This document shows positions 10,201 to 19,810 of a stretch of DNA of 64,000 nucleotides, in pieces. This stretch comes from Mesodorylaimus sp. YZB2_4 (lineage: Eukaryota; Nematoda; Enoplea; Dorylaimida; Dorylaimidae). The position numbers were made by a program, and so were the translations under genes. Under the pieces are notes generated by a model. It saw only the letters and a list, made by a program, of their open reading frames with translations. It did no database searches and was not told the DNA's origin. The number at the start of each line of letters is the position of its first letter. Within the stretch, counting starts at the first letter, position 1. The DNA is taken from assembly GCA_030248295.1 (NCBI GenBank), contig JASANH010000510.1:310001-374000 (forward strand), in the 5' to 3' direction.

Positions 10201-12627
10201 CTGAAACTGAATCTCCTCGCCAAAACTGAATTTAACTGTAACTGAATCTTTTTAGAATCAGTTAAATTCAGTTTTCGAGTTACTAATCTTTTGAAAATTA
10301 GTAATCTGTTTGCGGATGTTCGCGCAGATCTCAAAGAGAAACGAAACGCAGCTAGACGCATTGCTGGTTCGAACCATCTCAATCGCGAGTTGGAGGTGTA
10401 TTTTGTGATCCTTAAAACGCTAGTTATCGTAAAGAAATCGATCCATTCGAATTTTGGTCCAAATGTAGAGAGAAGTTGCAAAATCTTCACGAATATTGTA
10501 GTGCTTCATCATTTCCTGCAGGCTAGCGCCGAGTGAAAGAGTTATAAGCTAGGCGAGGTCCAAGTTGAAAAGCAGTCGGTACAGTATCATAAAATAAAAG
10601 TAACTACAGTATTTGAAAAAGGGTTTCTTCAGTTTCAATCATTTTATTACAAACATTTTAAAGTTACATCTTCTTGATCTTAGAAAGCTTTGCCAACCAG
10701 TAAGTTGAACTTGACATGCTTATTCGATAATTCCTAAGTTCCTGGTGTGGAAGAAAGCTTTACTGAAAATATTTGGCCCTTATGGCCAGCTGGTCAGCAG
10801 CGGTCAGCTCCTAAAATCTTGCGGGTTTCTTAAATTCGTGTGTTGCGAGGCGACAGAAAGTTGAGAGAGACTCGCAGGGCTCTTCTGAACCGGCTGTTAT
10901 GGGCCTTGGTTCCGTCTTCCAGGCTTCTGGTTCTGAATTTTTTTGCACAGAAGACCCGACGAAGCGAGAATGTTTCCAAAAATTTGCAGGACATCGGCCG
11001 CTGACGTCTGCTGAGTAGTTGCCCAAACGAGCTAAATATTTTGCCCAGAGCTTTCTTTCGGACCAAAAGAAATTACAATCATGAGCTATGGCATTAGAAT
11101 TAGAATTAGAACGGTTACAAGGTTCAGGTACTTGGTCTGTCTGCGGATTTGTTGGTGGGTGGACTGTTGAGAGTCGTGCATCGCTGTGCTTGTAAAGGAC
11201 CCTCTGGTGTTGACTTTGGTCTTTACTGCGTCTTGTGAGCTGTTTTAAAATCTTAAATGCGGAAGAGTAGTTATTTGAATACAGAAAAGTAGAGATCGTT
11301 CTCGTCAAGTGTTCACATGCAGATGCGAAATGCTTTTTAAGGAAAAACTGAATCATTCAGATAAATTTAGTTAACTGAATCTTTTGAGATCCAGTCAACT
11401 GAAACTGAAACTGAATCTATTCGGAGATTCAGTTAACTTAACTGCAACTGAAACTGAATCTTTTTTTCCAAAACTGTATCAACGCTACTGGTAAATTAAA
11501 GTGGCAGGTCTCCTAGCCAAGGGCAAATCGATAATCCTTTCCCACTTTCCACGCCCGCACGACTGACAGGGGGTACAAAAACAATGAATCAGTGACCATG
11601 ACATCATGTTAGAATGCTCAATCTCACAACTAATCTTGCAATGAGTTTTACCAGTAGCTCGATACAATCTGACATCCACGCTGAAAAACATGCCAAAAGA
11701 ATGAATCTAATTGATTGTTTTAGCCCATTATTGCACTGTGTCGTTGCGATCCTCAACACCAGAACCGATATATATTCACGCATATCCACAGGGCACTTGG
11801 CCTCGGTTTATTTCTGCTCTCTCGTTAAGGCTTTATGATGTACATTTTGCAGTTTTTCAATACTTAACGTTATGTCAGTTTAGAAATTACAATTTTCCTG
11901 ACCACATTTATGCTGGAACCTGGTTTATCATCTAGTGGCAAGTTCGGTCACGCGCCAAGGTTTATTATAGTTTCATATTGGGCATTGCTATTATTTGTTA
12001 TCATCGGGTTCGAACTAGGTGCGAGGATCGAAACTGGGGAATTTGTTTCATATTTTATAACTTCTTTTTAGTGCATAAAGATTTTTGGTTTAAGATTCAG
12101 AAAGAAAATGGAGGAAATCCTGGCTCACTGGAAGAATGGAACACAATAGTGAGCAATCGTGGTATCGCTCTTGACAGGGCTCCTGGTAGACTCTACTCAA
12201 AGTCCCAATGGTGGTGCGCTGATAAGGAGATGCCGCATAGTGGCATTGGAGAGTACACTCATTTCTGCGTCGAATAATGTGTCCAGGTTGCTAGAACAGA
12301 ACATCAATTTTGGGTCAATTTTCGAAACTTTAGAATCCAAAACTTCAACATTCGATATCCAGAAGGAAATGTTTTTGGCTTGAGTAATTGTCGGCACGCC
12401 TGCATTAGGACCCCTATCGCCTTTTGTGGTAAACTCAAAACGTTTTTTTTTCACAGCCCACTGTACTTTACATCAAGCCTACCAGAAACCCTGTCGAAAT
12501 ATAATTATGTATATTCCAGGTGACTATCCTCAAAATCACACTGCTGATTTTGTTGGTCAGTTTATCGACACTATTTGCTGGCATTTTAGTATTTTGCGTA
12601 CTTGATGCAAATGTGATTGAAAGCTGA
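7230..12627 (+). CDS. Cytochrome b561 / ferric-chelate reductase 1-like membrane protein (8 exons, 5' end missing)
   Basis: Exons proposed, all phase-consistent: 7230-7377 (uncertain), 7907-8019, 9358-9450, 9527-9589, 11724-11823, 11853-11934, 11971-12148, 12520-12627. Together they give the eukaryotic DOMON-b561 core: MRLHG then GTFMVIAWF (helix 1 with its haem His), the junction LAAWFQ/VHRTIMG exactly as in FRRS1 proteins, HSVVGMLTIVGLFVQ, and RYIFTHIHRALG with another His pair. Helices GTWFIIYFILGIAIICYH and LKITLLILLVSLSTLF follow. Family members move electrons across membranes, often reducing ferric iron. The DOMON part was not found. Two introns (11824-11852 and 11935-11970) would be only 29 and 36 nt. 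Introns carry a 295-bp MITE, two SINEs and a 1.3-kb hAT-like element. Confidence 0.7.
7425..7495. repeat. Fragment of a dispersed repeat (family D)
   Basis: TGGCTGAAACATCAACCTGA and the flanking GGGTGAAGCTCCCAGCTGC resemble 19015-19055 and 33880-33905, which belong to a longer repeat family. Confidence 0.5.
7580..7874. mobile_element. MITE with 14-bp terminal inverted repeats (hAT-like)
   Basis: The left end CAGGGTTCATACAAG and the right end (reverse complement TAGGGCTCATACAAG) match at 13 of 15 positions. Both sides are flanked by the identical 5-bp repeat GCTAG (7575-7579 and 7875-7879). The right end holds CCTGGAAAAATCAGGGAAAA, a sequence style known from hAT-type elements. No transposase reading frame is present, so it is non-autonomous. 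It sits in an intron of the b561 gene, ending 32 bp before the next exon. Confidence 0.7.
8163..8545 (+). mobile_element. tRNA-derived SINE, copy 3
   Basis: The plus-oriented head GGCCGCAGTGGTGCAGCGAT is an A-box-like sequence and GGGGTTCAAACCATG contains a perfect B box. The body includes CGCGGGTGACTCAACCCTCA. It lies inside a b561 intron. The 3' part diverges from the other copies. Confidence 0.7.
8736..8856. repeat. Dispersed repeat, family D
   Basis: The motif series ACCAGCATTTCTGGCG, TCTCCCCTGGCTGGT, CCAGTCGGAG, GACTTCGGTCTCTC and CGCCGCCTG recurs in the same order at 33965-34147 and partly at 19305-19435. No coding potential was seen. Confidence 0.65.
8916..9292 (-). mobile_element. 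tRNA-derived SINE, copy 4
   Basis: On the minus strand it starts GCGGCCGCGGTGGTGCAGCG (A box TGGTGCAGCGG), and an intact B box, GGTTCGATACC, follows about 50 bp on. The body carries GGGTGACTCACCCGGCACCG and the shared GCCAAACGAGGAGACCGTCT segment, ending near the GGCCAGCAGTCAAACC block (in plus sense). It is one of the two best preserved copies and lies in a b561 intron. Confidence 0.85.
10177..11487. mobile_element. Non-autonomous hAT-like element with perfect 8-bp target duplication
   Basis: Terminal inverted repeats are TAGCGTTGTTACA (left) and, reverse-complemented, TAGCGTTGATACA (right), 12 of 13 identical. The 8-bp sequence CTGGTAAA lies directly outside both ends (10169-10176 and 11488-11495). 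An 8-bp duplication and TAG-type termini fit the hAT superfamily. Each end carries many copies of a subterminal word around AACTGAAACTGAATCT. The interior has no convincing transposase; the 181-codon minus frame at 10811-11356 has no known domain. Part of the interior (11110-11240) resembles a dispersed repeat at 32825-32960. It is inserted in an intron of the b561 gene. Confidence 0.85.
11110..11240. repeat. Dispersed repeat E, copy 1 (inside the 10.2-kb element)
   Basis: CAGGTACTTGGTCTGTCTGC, the GTCGTGCATCGCTG block and TTTGGTCTTTACTG match 32825-32960 in order and orientation. Confidence 0.6.
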
Positions 12628-14207
12628 TAAGTTGCTGTGATGATCTGCGGTGAGCGTATTACTTTACTGCCAAGTGGAAATACGTGAAAGCTAATTCCTG
12701 TATCCTAACTGCACTGGTCAAACGCAAGATAAAGCAAGGAAACTTTGCACAAAATGAACACTTAGGCAGCCATGCAACGTGAAATCCTTGGGTCGCCCTA
12801 GGACAGACTAGGGCTGACCAGAGGATGGCTCAAGCCACAGGAACCAACCCACGCAGTCCACGGACACTTATTGATATCGTTTACTGTCTCACACCAATAA
12901 GGCCGTGTGGACTCACAATTCGGGGAGAAGCCGCACGTGCCGGCCGTCGAAGGGGTTCTGACGGACCTGAGCCCGAGGTGCTCATAGAGCAAGTTTAGAC
13001 CAGGAACTCAAGACTAGTTTTGTACCGATGCCTGCAATCAGACCAGTCACTCGACCTCGACCTCGACCTCGCTCTTGGTCTCGTGCTGGCCCTGACTTAG
13101 GAGAGGCGGACCGGCTCCCTGAACCAGAGCACTCATAGGCCAGAGGGCATAGTACATGCCTATTCCATGTTTATCACAACCTTTCTAGCAGGAAACAGAA
13201 AACAAGCGTTTTGGTTTGGTTCAGGGTGCGAGACCCTGCCAAGTTTGCATTCACGGGCAAAGAGGGGGAAATGAAGACGCCCTGTGTCACTCTCAAACCA
13301 GCAGAGCTGCAAGGTGCTCTAGGCCCCAAGTGAATAAACACTATTACCCAGAAGGACAGGTTTGTGAGTAAGAAAATCTTTAGTATGGTGCTGTATACCT
13401 TATCGCAATGTAACAGATACCTTTATTTGTACTCTTACCTTTAGCCTCTGTTTGCAACATAAAGTTGCCTGTACGATTCACGAGGTAACTTGGTTCTCCC
13501 AACTGCTGCATGTACTGTATGTCAAAGGGGGCAGCTAATTCTGGTTACAGTGACCACCCAATTGAGAGGTTTTCTAAAGCCTTTCATTTCCATGTTTTCC
13601 TTCTGCGTATTTTCCAAGGATGTTGGGCAGGTAGATTTGAGTATAAACAAATTTGTGGGTAATTCCTGCGTATTAGTCCACAGTCTGAGTGAAATCTCAT
13701 TAACTAGGAAAAGTTCTTGGATGTCCACGGCGGCGAAAGCCTAGCAATTGTTCTGCGCAGCAGTAATAATCTCCTCGACCAGCATTCATGTTGCCATTGC
13801 AAAACAGTTTAGTTCAAAAGTCATATGCAACCTTAATTCTTCCATCAAGCAAAGGTTCTGACAGGAGCTACCCGTAGTTTCCAGCACAATATGAGTGTGG
13901 AAGTATCTTTTGTAAAGCATACATTTACATATTTGTTTGCTCAATCAGTAAAGCGTGTCCTTGACTCCAAATGTTAAGCGAATATTCTTTATTATTATTA
14001 GGATTGGTGAAACTTGTTCATGGAAAGCCTACAGAACGTACAGTAGTCAATTTTAGAGACGAAAGTTTTTTAATTATTTTACCGCTATTGTGGGAAATAC
14101 GATGGCATGCTGTTTTGCAAGGATTACAAAAAAGCAACTGAAGAAAGGTGAAAATGCGGGTGCGCAAAATAAGGTGTCTCCATGGAGACATCTGCGTGCA
14201 GTCACCT
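12628..14207. other. Intergenic, with a GC-rich unclassified block
   Basis: No gene was recognised. 12780-13340 is GC-rich compared with its surroundings and contains ACCTCGACCTCGACCTCG (about 13052-13069). Its base composition suggests an old repeat, but I could not match it convincingly to another copy in the window. Confidence 0.4.
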
Positions 14208-14519
14208 TTACAGCAAAGTCTCTACATGCTGTGAGGAATTGTGCATGAAAATGTGTGTTTTTGGGTCTCGGGCTCGTGGCAGTTCGCCAGCCATCAGCTG
14301 TCGCATCCGAACTTGATTAACATAGTGGGATTCCTGCAGCCACTGCAAGAATCTGTTCAACGCCGGATGTGGATGACCGAAGTCATGATTGAGTCGACTA
14401 TGCCAGCCCTCCGCATGGTTTGTCGTTCTTGGACCAGGTAGCGGAAATTGCAGCTGCCAAGCTGGTACCACTGTTTGGTTCTGTTGCCAGTCGTTAGTAG
14501 TTTTGCAGTAAGAAGGCAT
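14208..14519 (-). pseudogene. MULE-like transposase C-terminal relic
   Basis: The minus-strand frame codes for about 100 residues. It contains PRTTNHAEGWHSRLN, then HPALNRFLQWLQE. This closely matches the RTNNxxEGWHxxLN...HPxxxxFL signature found at the end of many animal MULE-type transposases. No catalytic DDE core lies upstream, so it is a fragment, not a functional gene. The start codon is not supported. Confidence 0.55.
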
Positions 14520-14559
14520 TTGCTTGCTTTCCTTATTTGTGCAGATACGGTATCATTGA

Positions 14560-14742
14560 TCTGAACATTAGGCGAACAGGCCGGACTCCGAGGTCACGGC
14601 TCCGCTCGCTCATGCACTGCGCGAACAGGCTGGACGGGCGAACAGACCGGACGGGCAAACACGCCGGACAGAGCCTGAATTTCGGGTCAGAGACTTTCGA
14701 GTCGGGTCGAGTCGGGTTGAACCCGACCTGATCCGGTGCCTA
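14560..14742. mobile_element. Terminal fragment of the GGGTCGGG hAT-like family
   Basis: Its right end, reverse-complemented, begins TAGGCACCGGATCAGGTCGG. It runs parallel for about 70 bp to the left end of the element at 28016 (TAGACACCGGATCAGGTC...GACCCGAAA...CTGACCCGAAATT). A run of related units (GGCGAACAGGCCGGAC, GGCGAACAGACCGGACGGG) lies to the left. A convincing left terminus and target duplication were not found. Confidence 0.55.
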
Positions 14743-15525
14743 GTGATGACAATGTTGCATCTCATAAATTGTTCGTGAAGGTGTCAAGCTCAAATGGTCA
14801 CCCGCTGTAGCAAGTGTGATGATCCAGGGGCCAGATGACCATTGTTTATCGCGCCACCATGATTCTGAGCAGTCGACCAGCGGCCATATAACATGGCCTC
14901 CAAACCCTGTTCGAGTTAGTTTTCTGCAGAGGCGTGGGTTCTACTTCCCGCTCAGGCTCCTAGTTTTTGGATGTGATTTTGAATTTTGGCTAGATAGATT
15001 AAATAAGCGGCTAATTTCAGATACTATGACCTGCTCAAGCTCAAATTTGTGTCTACAGTAGTAAGTACACGCGACAGAATGCGCAAATGCAGCGGACTTG
15101 CAGAGTAATGCTGCAATCAACTCTGCATAAAAACATAAATTTTTGAAAAATCCCCAGGCAGATAATCACATACAGCATTTTCTAAATTGGTGCAAAAGAC
15201 AAAAAATGTCAACACTTTTGCAACAGCAATATTCCAATAGGGCTTCACATTGATTACTGTAGTGAACATTTTTACACTTTCCAAGCACGCACCACACCAT
15301 CACCTCACAGCATACTCTCCACTCACGAGCACTTTGGGTTACCGGGCCCACTCCATCGCCTGACTAGAGGCCTCTCCCTTCACGCATTTCCCAGTAGACT
15401 CATATTCGCAGCCGAGCGCTTGCGAAATGGCGAGCGTGTGGCCAACGGAATACGTTTTGAAACTCCTAACATTTACAGAGCAGCAATATCTGATAAGCCT
15501 CATCATCATATCACCGATCACTCAC
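14743..15525. other. Intergenic, 3' flank of receptor 1
   Basis: Nothing was recognised in this stretch beyond short unsupported frames. Confidence 0.4.
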
Positions 15526-16551
15526 TCAATAATGATCCACCTCGGCCAATTCGCTGTTTTCATACTTACAGTCCGTCTTCTCCAATCTGGTTGCTCTACT
15601 ATGGTCCTCATTTTTCCTAGTCGGCTCCATCATCGAGGGGATTTTGGGGTCTATTTCGTTTGTTCGCCGGCCAATCAGCTTCAAGAATGCTCTTCTGTAG
15701 GGCTTGACGACATAGAGCGTTGTGAGTGGGTTGATAGTTCCATTGAAGACATAGAGGCATGGGAATACTTGCCTCAACGGGTTGTCCTCCACAACCACTG
15801 GCACCAGTTTGCCGAGGATGTACGGCGATTGGAGGCAAACTGCGAACAGCGTGTGCAGCAGTGTGACGTACATGAGCTGTTTGTTTTGGGCCATCACATT
15901 ATTTTTTAGCAATTTGCTATTACTTTTCGCATGCTCCTTCAACTTTTGGAAAATACGAAGATTGCAAAATGCAGTGACAACGTTGCCTAAAAATGTTGGC
16001 GCAACGACGAGTGCGTACACCATGATTTGCCAGACAGGATTAGCCTCTGTTGTGTTCAAACCACAATTCTGGTACTGATATTCGAAACCTGTGACACCAC
16101 CGATTTGGAACGGGGTCACAAAAATGATTGCTACCAGCCAGCCACACAAAATCATATAAATAATATTCCTAGTAGTATAGATTTTTTTGAATGCGGCTTG
16201 ATGAAATATGGAAATATATCTGTTCGTAATAACCACCGGCACGAACCAACTGGCCTCTAATCCAGTGATATAAGTTATCCAACCACACCAATCGCACAGA
16301 AACCACTTATTGTTGCTCTCCGCCATAATATTGGCCGGTTGCCAAACGAGATTAGTCAGGTTCAAGAGAAAGTCAGCTAATGCCACATTGACCAAAAGTA
16401 GATTCACCCGGGTTTGGTATAACTTGCCATAAAAAGTAAGGAATACTACCAAGCCACACGAGACCATGCCGGTGCAGTAGAGTATACACAGGGACACTGT
16501 ACTGGAAAGTCGTTCTTCGTAAGTAGCATTGTGGATCTTCATTTTTGACAA
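15526..16551 (-). CDS. Seven-transmembrane receptor, nematode-chemoreceptor-like, copy 1 (intact)
   Basis: A single intronless frame of 341 residues. Hydrophobic segments appear at about 20-40, 50-75, 90-115, 132-152, 175-200, 228-250 and 262-282. The end of helix 3 reads TNRYISIF, in the place of the DRY motif. Helix 7 ends NPLTTLYVVKPYR, similar to NPxxY followed by the KPYR seen in nematode chemoreceptor families. Cysteines before helix 3 (FLCDWC) and in the second outer loop (YQNCGLN) can form the usual disulfide. NATYEE near the N-terminus is a glycosylation site. The ligand is unknown. Two damaged copies follow on the same strand at about 20 and 23.6 kb. The start could also be the Met three codons in (MKIHN), as in copy 2. 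Confidence 0.85.
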   Translation of the reverse strand: MSKMKIHNATYEERLSSTVSLCILYCTGMVSCGLVVFLTFYGKLYQTRVNLLLVNVALADFLLNLTNLVWQPANIMAESNNKWFLCDWCGWITYITGLEASWFVPVVITNRYISIFHQAAFKKIYTTRNIIYMILCGWLVAIIFVTPFQIGGVTGFEYQYQNCGLNTTEANPVWQIMVYALVVAPTFLGNVVTAFCNLRIFQKLKEHAKSNSKLLKNNVMAQNKQLMYVTLLHTLFAVCLQSPYILGKLVPVVVEDNPLRQVFPCLYVFNGTINPLTTLYVVKPYRRAFLKLIGRRTNEIDPKIPSMMEPTRKNEDHSRATRLEKTDCKYENSELAEVDHY

Positions 16552-17639
16552 TTGGAATTGGGATAAGCGCAGTGACTAATCGTAAGACAGATACAGTAAG
16601 AGTATCACAAACAGATCAGTGATTATAAAGGCGAGTTCTAACGGATTTTATCAGTTAGCCAAGTATATGGCACGATGGCAACGAAGCGAGGTCACTGATA
16701 TGGTTGCTTCGCGACTGCCCTGGCTGCATTTTTCGAGCCAGGACGCCTCAATAGGCATTTCTCAAAAATAATCGCGTGACATTCAAAATAGAAAATGAGT
16801 GCTCATTGCTGCACCGAACACGCAATCCATGTCCAAGGAGTAAATAAGAATTTTACGATAATTTTTGTTCTTGAAAGTGCCAGCAACTGATCGACAGCAG
16901 GTGATAAAGAATCGAATGGAAGGGGGACGTAGGTATATTCGCGTTGGCAGAAGTACACGTACATATTGTCCTGGTGTAATTGTTCACGTCAGCTCGCGTG
17001 TTGCTTTCCTTTCGTGACTCACAAGGTCTCTACAGAATGACATAGTAGAGGCCATAAGATAAGATGACGCAAACACATTATTCGGCTTATTAGTACATTT
17101 TTGTGACCGCAACGAAATCAATGTTGATGTCGCTAAAGTATGTTTCTCTTTGTCGGAAAAATGCCCCTGTCCATGTTACGTAAGGCGTAGTGGATGTTAG
17201 GCGCAGCCGCTCGATCTTACAGTTTCACGGAACCCGCGATATTACGTATGCACGGGAAGCAAAGAGGGTGATATTCAACAAAGTTACAGTATGTTCTGTC
17301 CTGTTGGCACTACTGAAGCAACGAGACTGACGCTAAAGAATTAGTTTAGAGCTTGTAATCAACTTATGCGAGGTGTCGCTGTTCTTTTTGTCGGCCTTTT
17401 CTTGGTTGGCATTGCTGACATAAAAAATGTATACATACTTCCAGCAGGTTTGTAACTCATAATTTGAGTGAATGAACTCCGATTAACAACATGTCCTCAT
17501 TTTGAAGCTTATTGTTACATTTGAGAAACTGTAACATAGAATAAATAGTTTTGGACACAGCAAATTACATTTTGATGCTGGTCCAGGGGAGGGTCGATTT
17601 TCGGCCCTTTTGGGGGGGGGGGGGGGTGGCTGGGGGCTT
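16552..17639. other. Upstream region of receptor 1
   Basis: No coding exon was seen. A G homopolymer of about 15 bases lies at about 17612-17626. Confidence 0.4.
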
Positions 17640-18000
17640 GTTAATTGTGTCTATCTTGCGATCGGCTAGGTTCAATCCGGGATGCATGCCGGCCAAGGGT
17701 GCGTGTTAGCTGCTACCTCGCGATGTCGGCGGTTATCCTGTGGGGTAACCATACCCAGCACGTGCCCCGCGAGAGGACCCGGATTCGAGAGCCTCCCGCC
17801 CCATGCGTCGTCCCCTCGTTTATCGACCCCGGAGCAATGAAGGGTGAGTCGCCCACCGCCAAGCGTGCAAGACGCAGAGAGCAAGGCGCCTAGTTCTCAG
17901 ACGGCCGAGGTCAAACCCAGGGCCGACCGGTTTTAGCTCTGCCAAGCAAACTGTGACACACGCCATCACCGCTACACAGCCCTGGCGACAATGATTCCAT
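17640..18000 (-). mobile_element. SINE-like repeat sharing the core of the main SINE
   Basis: On the minus strand a tRNA-like head (GTGTAGCGGTGATGGCG, then a B-box-like GGGTTTGACCTC) precedes a body with GGTGGGCGACTCACCC. This is the same central motif as in the main SINE family, although the flanks differ. It may be a second SINE family that shares a conserved core. Confidence 0.5.
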
Positions 18001-18335
18001 TGAAATGGCCACGACTGTGATGGCAGCAAATCAGCATAATTTTTGGCTAAAATGAATCTAACTTGTTCCAACGTCAGGTTTGGAAAAATGGATTTAGCAA
18101 GTTGTTTTAGGCGCAAATTTGGTTGACTAGATCGGGCAAATGAAAGCATTACTGTACTATCTGCGGGGGTATATGCATGTTGTTGACGGCTTTAACCGTC
18201 TCTGACTGCACTTAATCAAGTTTATATGGCATTATCATTGTGTCATACTTTGATGTTGCACCAATGTCTCTGCCCCACAAGACTCAGAATCAACCCGAAA
18301 GTTCCTGTCCTCCTTGCAGGTTTGGTATCTCGCAA

Positions 18336-18430
18336 TGCCGGTCGTGGCCCAGCGGGTTAAGGCGTCTGCCTCTCACGCTGGGTGCGCACTTACGATTAGA
18401 GGGGAGAGTTAGACCCCCCCCCCCCCGAGG
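18336..18430 (+). mobile_element. tRNA-Leu/Ser-like SINE head
   Basis: GTGGCCCAGCGGGTTAAGGC is a strong A box of leucine/serine tRNA type, and a degraded B box (GAGAGTTAGACCCC) follows about 55 bp later. The tRNA cloverleaf does not close, and a C homopolymer of about 12 interrupts it, so this is a SINE or pseudo-tRNA and not a working tRNA gene. Confidence 0.5.
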
Positions 18431-18964
18431 TAAAATGCGGTTGTCAATCTATGTGGTCCTTAGCCCTCGAGTGCGCTGCATGGTCCTTGGCTATGGATAA
18501 AATATGACATCACTGGCTCGATGCCCAGCGGTTTTAAAATCTGGGACGTAAAAGTCCAAAAAGGTGGCGACTCGGAGCCCCACGGGCACTCTAAGTTGTC
18601 GTTGTTCGCAGTTGGGAATCAGGGCCAACATCAGAGGGACGGACGTAAAACCTTTTTTAAGCATGATGGTGTACCAGACTGCAGTATATACAGATATACC
18701 TACAAATTTTCAATTTCAAAATTGCATTTTACAATGTCTTGGGAAGCAGTGCTGGCTTGGCAGATCGTACATGAAATATGCGTGTGGAAATTTTACAGTG
18801 ACAGCCGCAGCTGCTGGCTGTCACCGTTCCGTCCCCGCGTCGGAAAGAGTGGACATTTTCGATGCTGTGTAGAGTGAAGCGCAGTGAATGCACAGTTCAG
18901 TCTCATAGCTTTGTAATACTACTGGGTCCGTATTACTGAAGGGAGTGGCCGGTGGAGCTTTTGC

Positions 18965-19440
18965 ACTACGCCGAAACCCCACGGTAGACTGCCAAGTCTT
19001 CCGACCTAGTTCATGGCTGAAACGTCACCGTGACGGGTGACGCTCCCACCTGCTGGTGTCGCGTCAAAAAGTGTCTGGATCGTAATGTGTCCGGCGGACG
19101 CATTGCGTCGGGGTCAACCCCTTTTCGTAATAAGTCCGGGGTCATCGAAATGTGTCCGCTTGCTAAATTAGGGAAAACAAACGAAGGACACGCCGAAAGC
19201 CTCACAGAAAAGGTCGAATTATAAAAGAGCAAAGGCATGGCCAAATTGCACTGACCCTGGAATGAGTACTGTTTAAGGGGTAAAGTGTTTTTTTGGCTCG
19301 GGGACATCAACCTCTCTGGTTGATGTTTCTAGGGCATGTATAGTCGCGAGACTAACCTGCCTCCAGGTCGGGGTATTTGCCTTACAGACTTCGGTCTCGA
19401 CTAACTCCCGCCGCCTGGGCGCCCTGGTTACAATTATATT
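18965..19440. repeat. Family D repeat split by an inserted 210-bp repeat
   Basis: 18965-19060 (CTGAAACGTCACCGTGACGG...CTCCCACCTGC) and 19305-19440 (GGTTGATGTTTCTAGGGCA...CAGACTTCGGTCTC...CGCCGCCTGG) match successive parts of the fuller copy at 33875-34147. The middle is replaced by the 210-bp repeat at 19063-19272. Confidence 0.55.
19063..19272. repeat. Dispersed 210-bp repeat, copy B (inverted relative to copy A)
   Basis: It runs from CGCGTCAAAAAGTGTCTGG to GGAATGAGTACT and is the reverse complement of 5148-5360 with few differences. The high similarity suggests recent spread. No protein is encoded. Confidence 0.7.
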
Positions 19441-19810
19441 TCATTCATGCTCATGTTTGATCAGAGAGTTGAGTAGAAATAGACTGGTGTACTGTACGCT
19501 GCAGTCTTGTGGGTGGCACGGTGAATGCCTTCTGAATGGTGCAATTAGCACAGCACAAAAAAGTTTCAACATTTTTGGCTCTGTGTACAGCGAAAATCAC
19601 ATAATCTAACCTTTTTATTTCCTAGTAATAAGATGAATGGAGCCTATTCAAACCCAAAATACGAGTCAAAGCTCCAAACTTATGCAAGCTGTATAATTTT
19701 CACTGCTCACAATCGTTTCATTGCTAATTATGCCACGCTAATTGATGAAAACACATTCTCTTCGTTAACACAGTATTTCGCTGCCTGCCGCTCGTTTTAC
19801 TGGCTGTACT
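19441..19810. other. Gap downstream of receptor 2
   Basis: Short unsupported frames only. Confidence 0.4.

Noticed and set aside
10811-11356. 181-codon minus-strand frame inside the hAT-like element, considered as a transposase
   Set aside because: No RNase-H, hAT dimerisation or BED-finger motif; part of it overlaps dispersed repeat E.
15427-15909. 160-codon plus-strand frame
   Set aside because: It is antisense to the intact receptor gene and explained by it.
18336-18430. Functional leucine/serine tRNA gene
   Set aside because: A and B boxes are present but the stems do not close and a C run interrupts the T-arm region.
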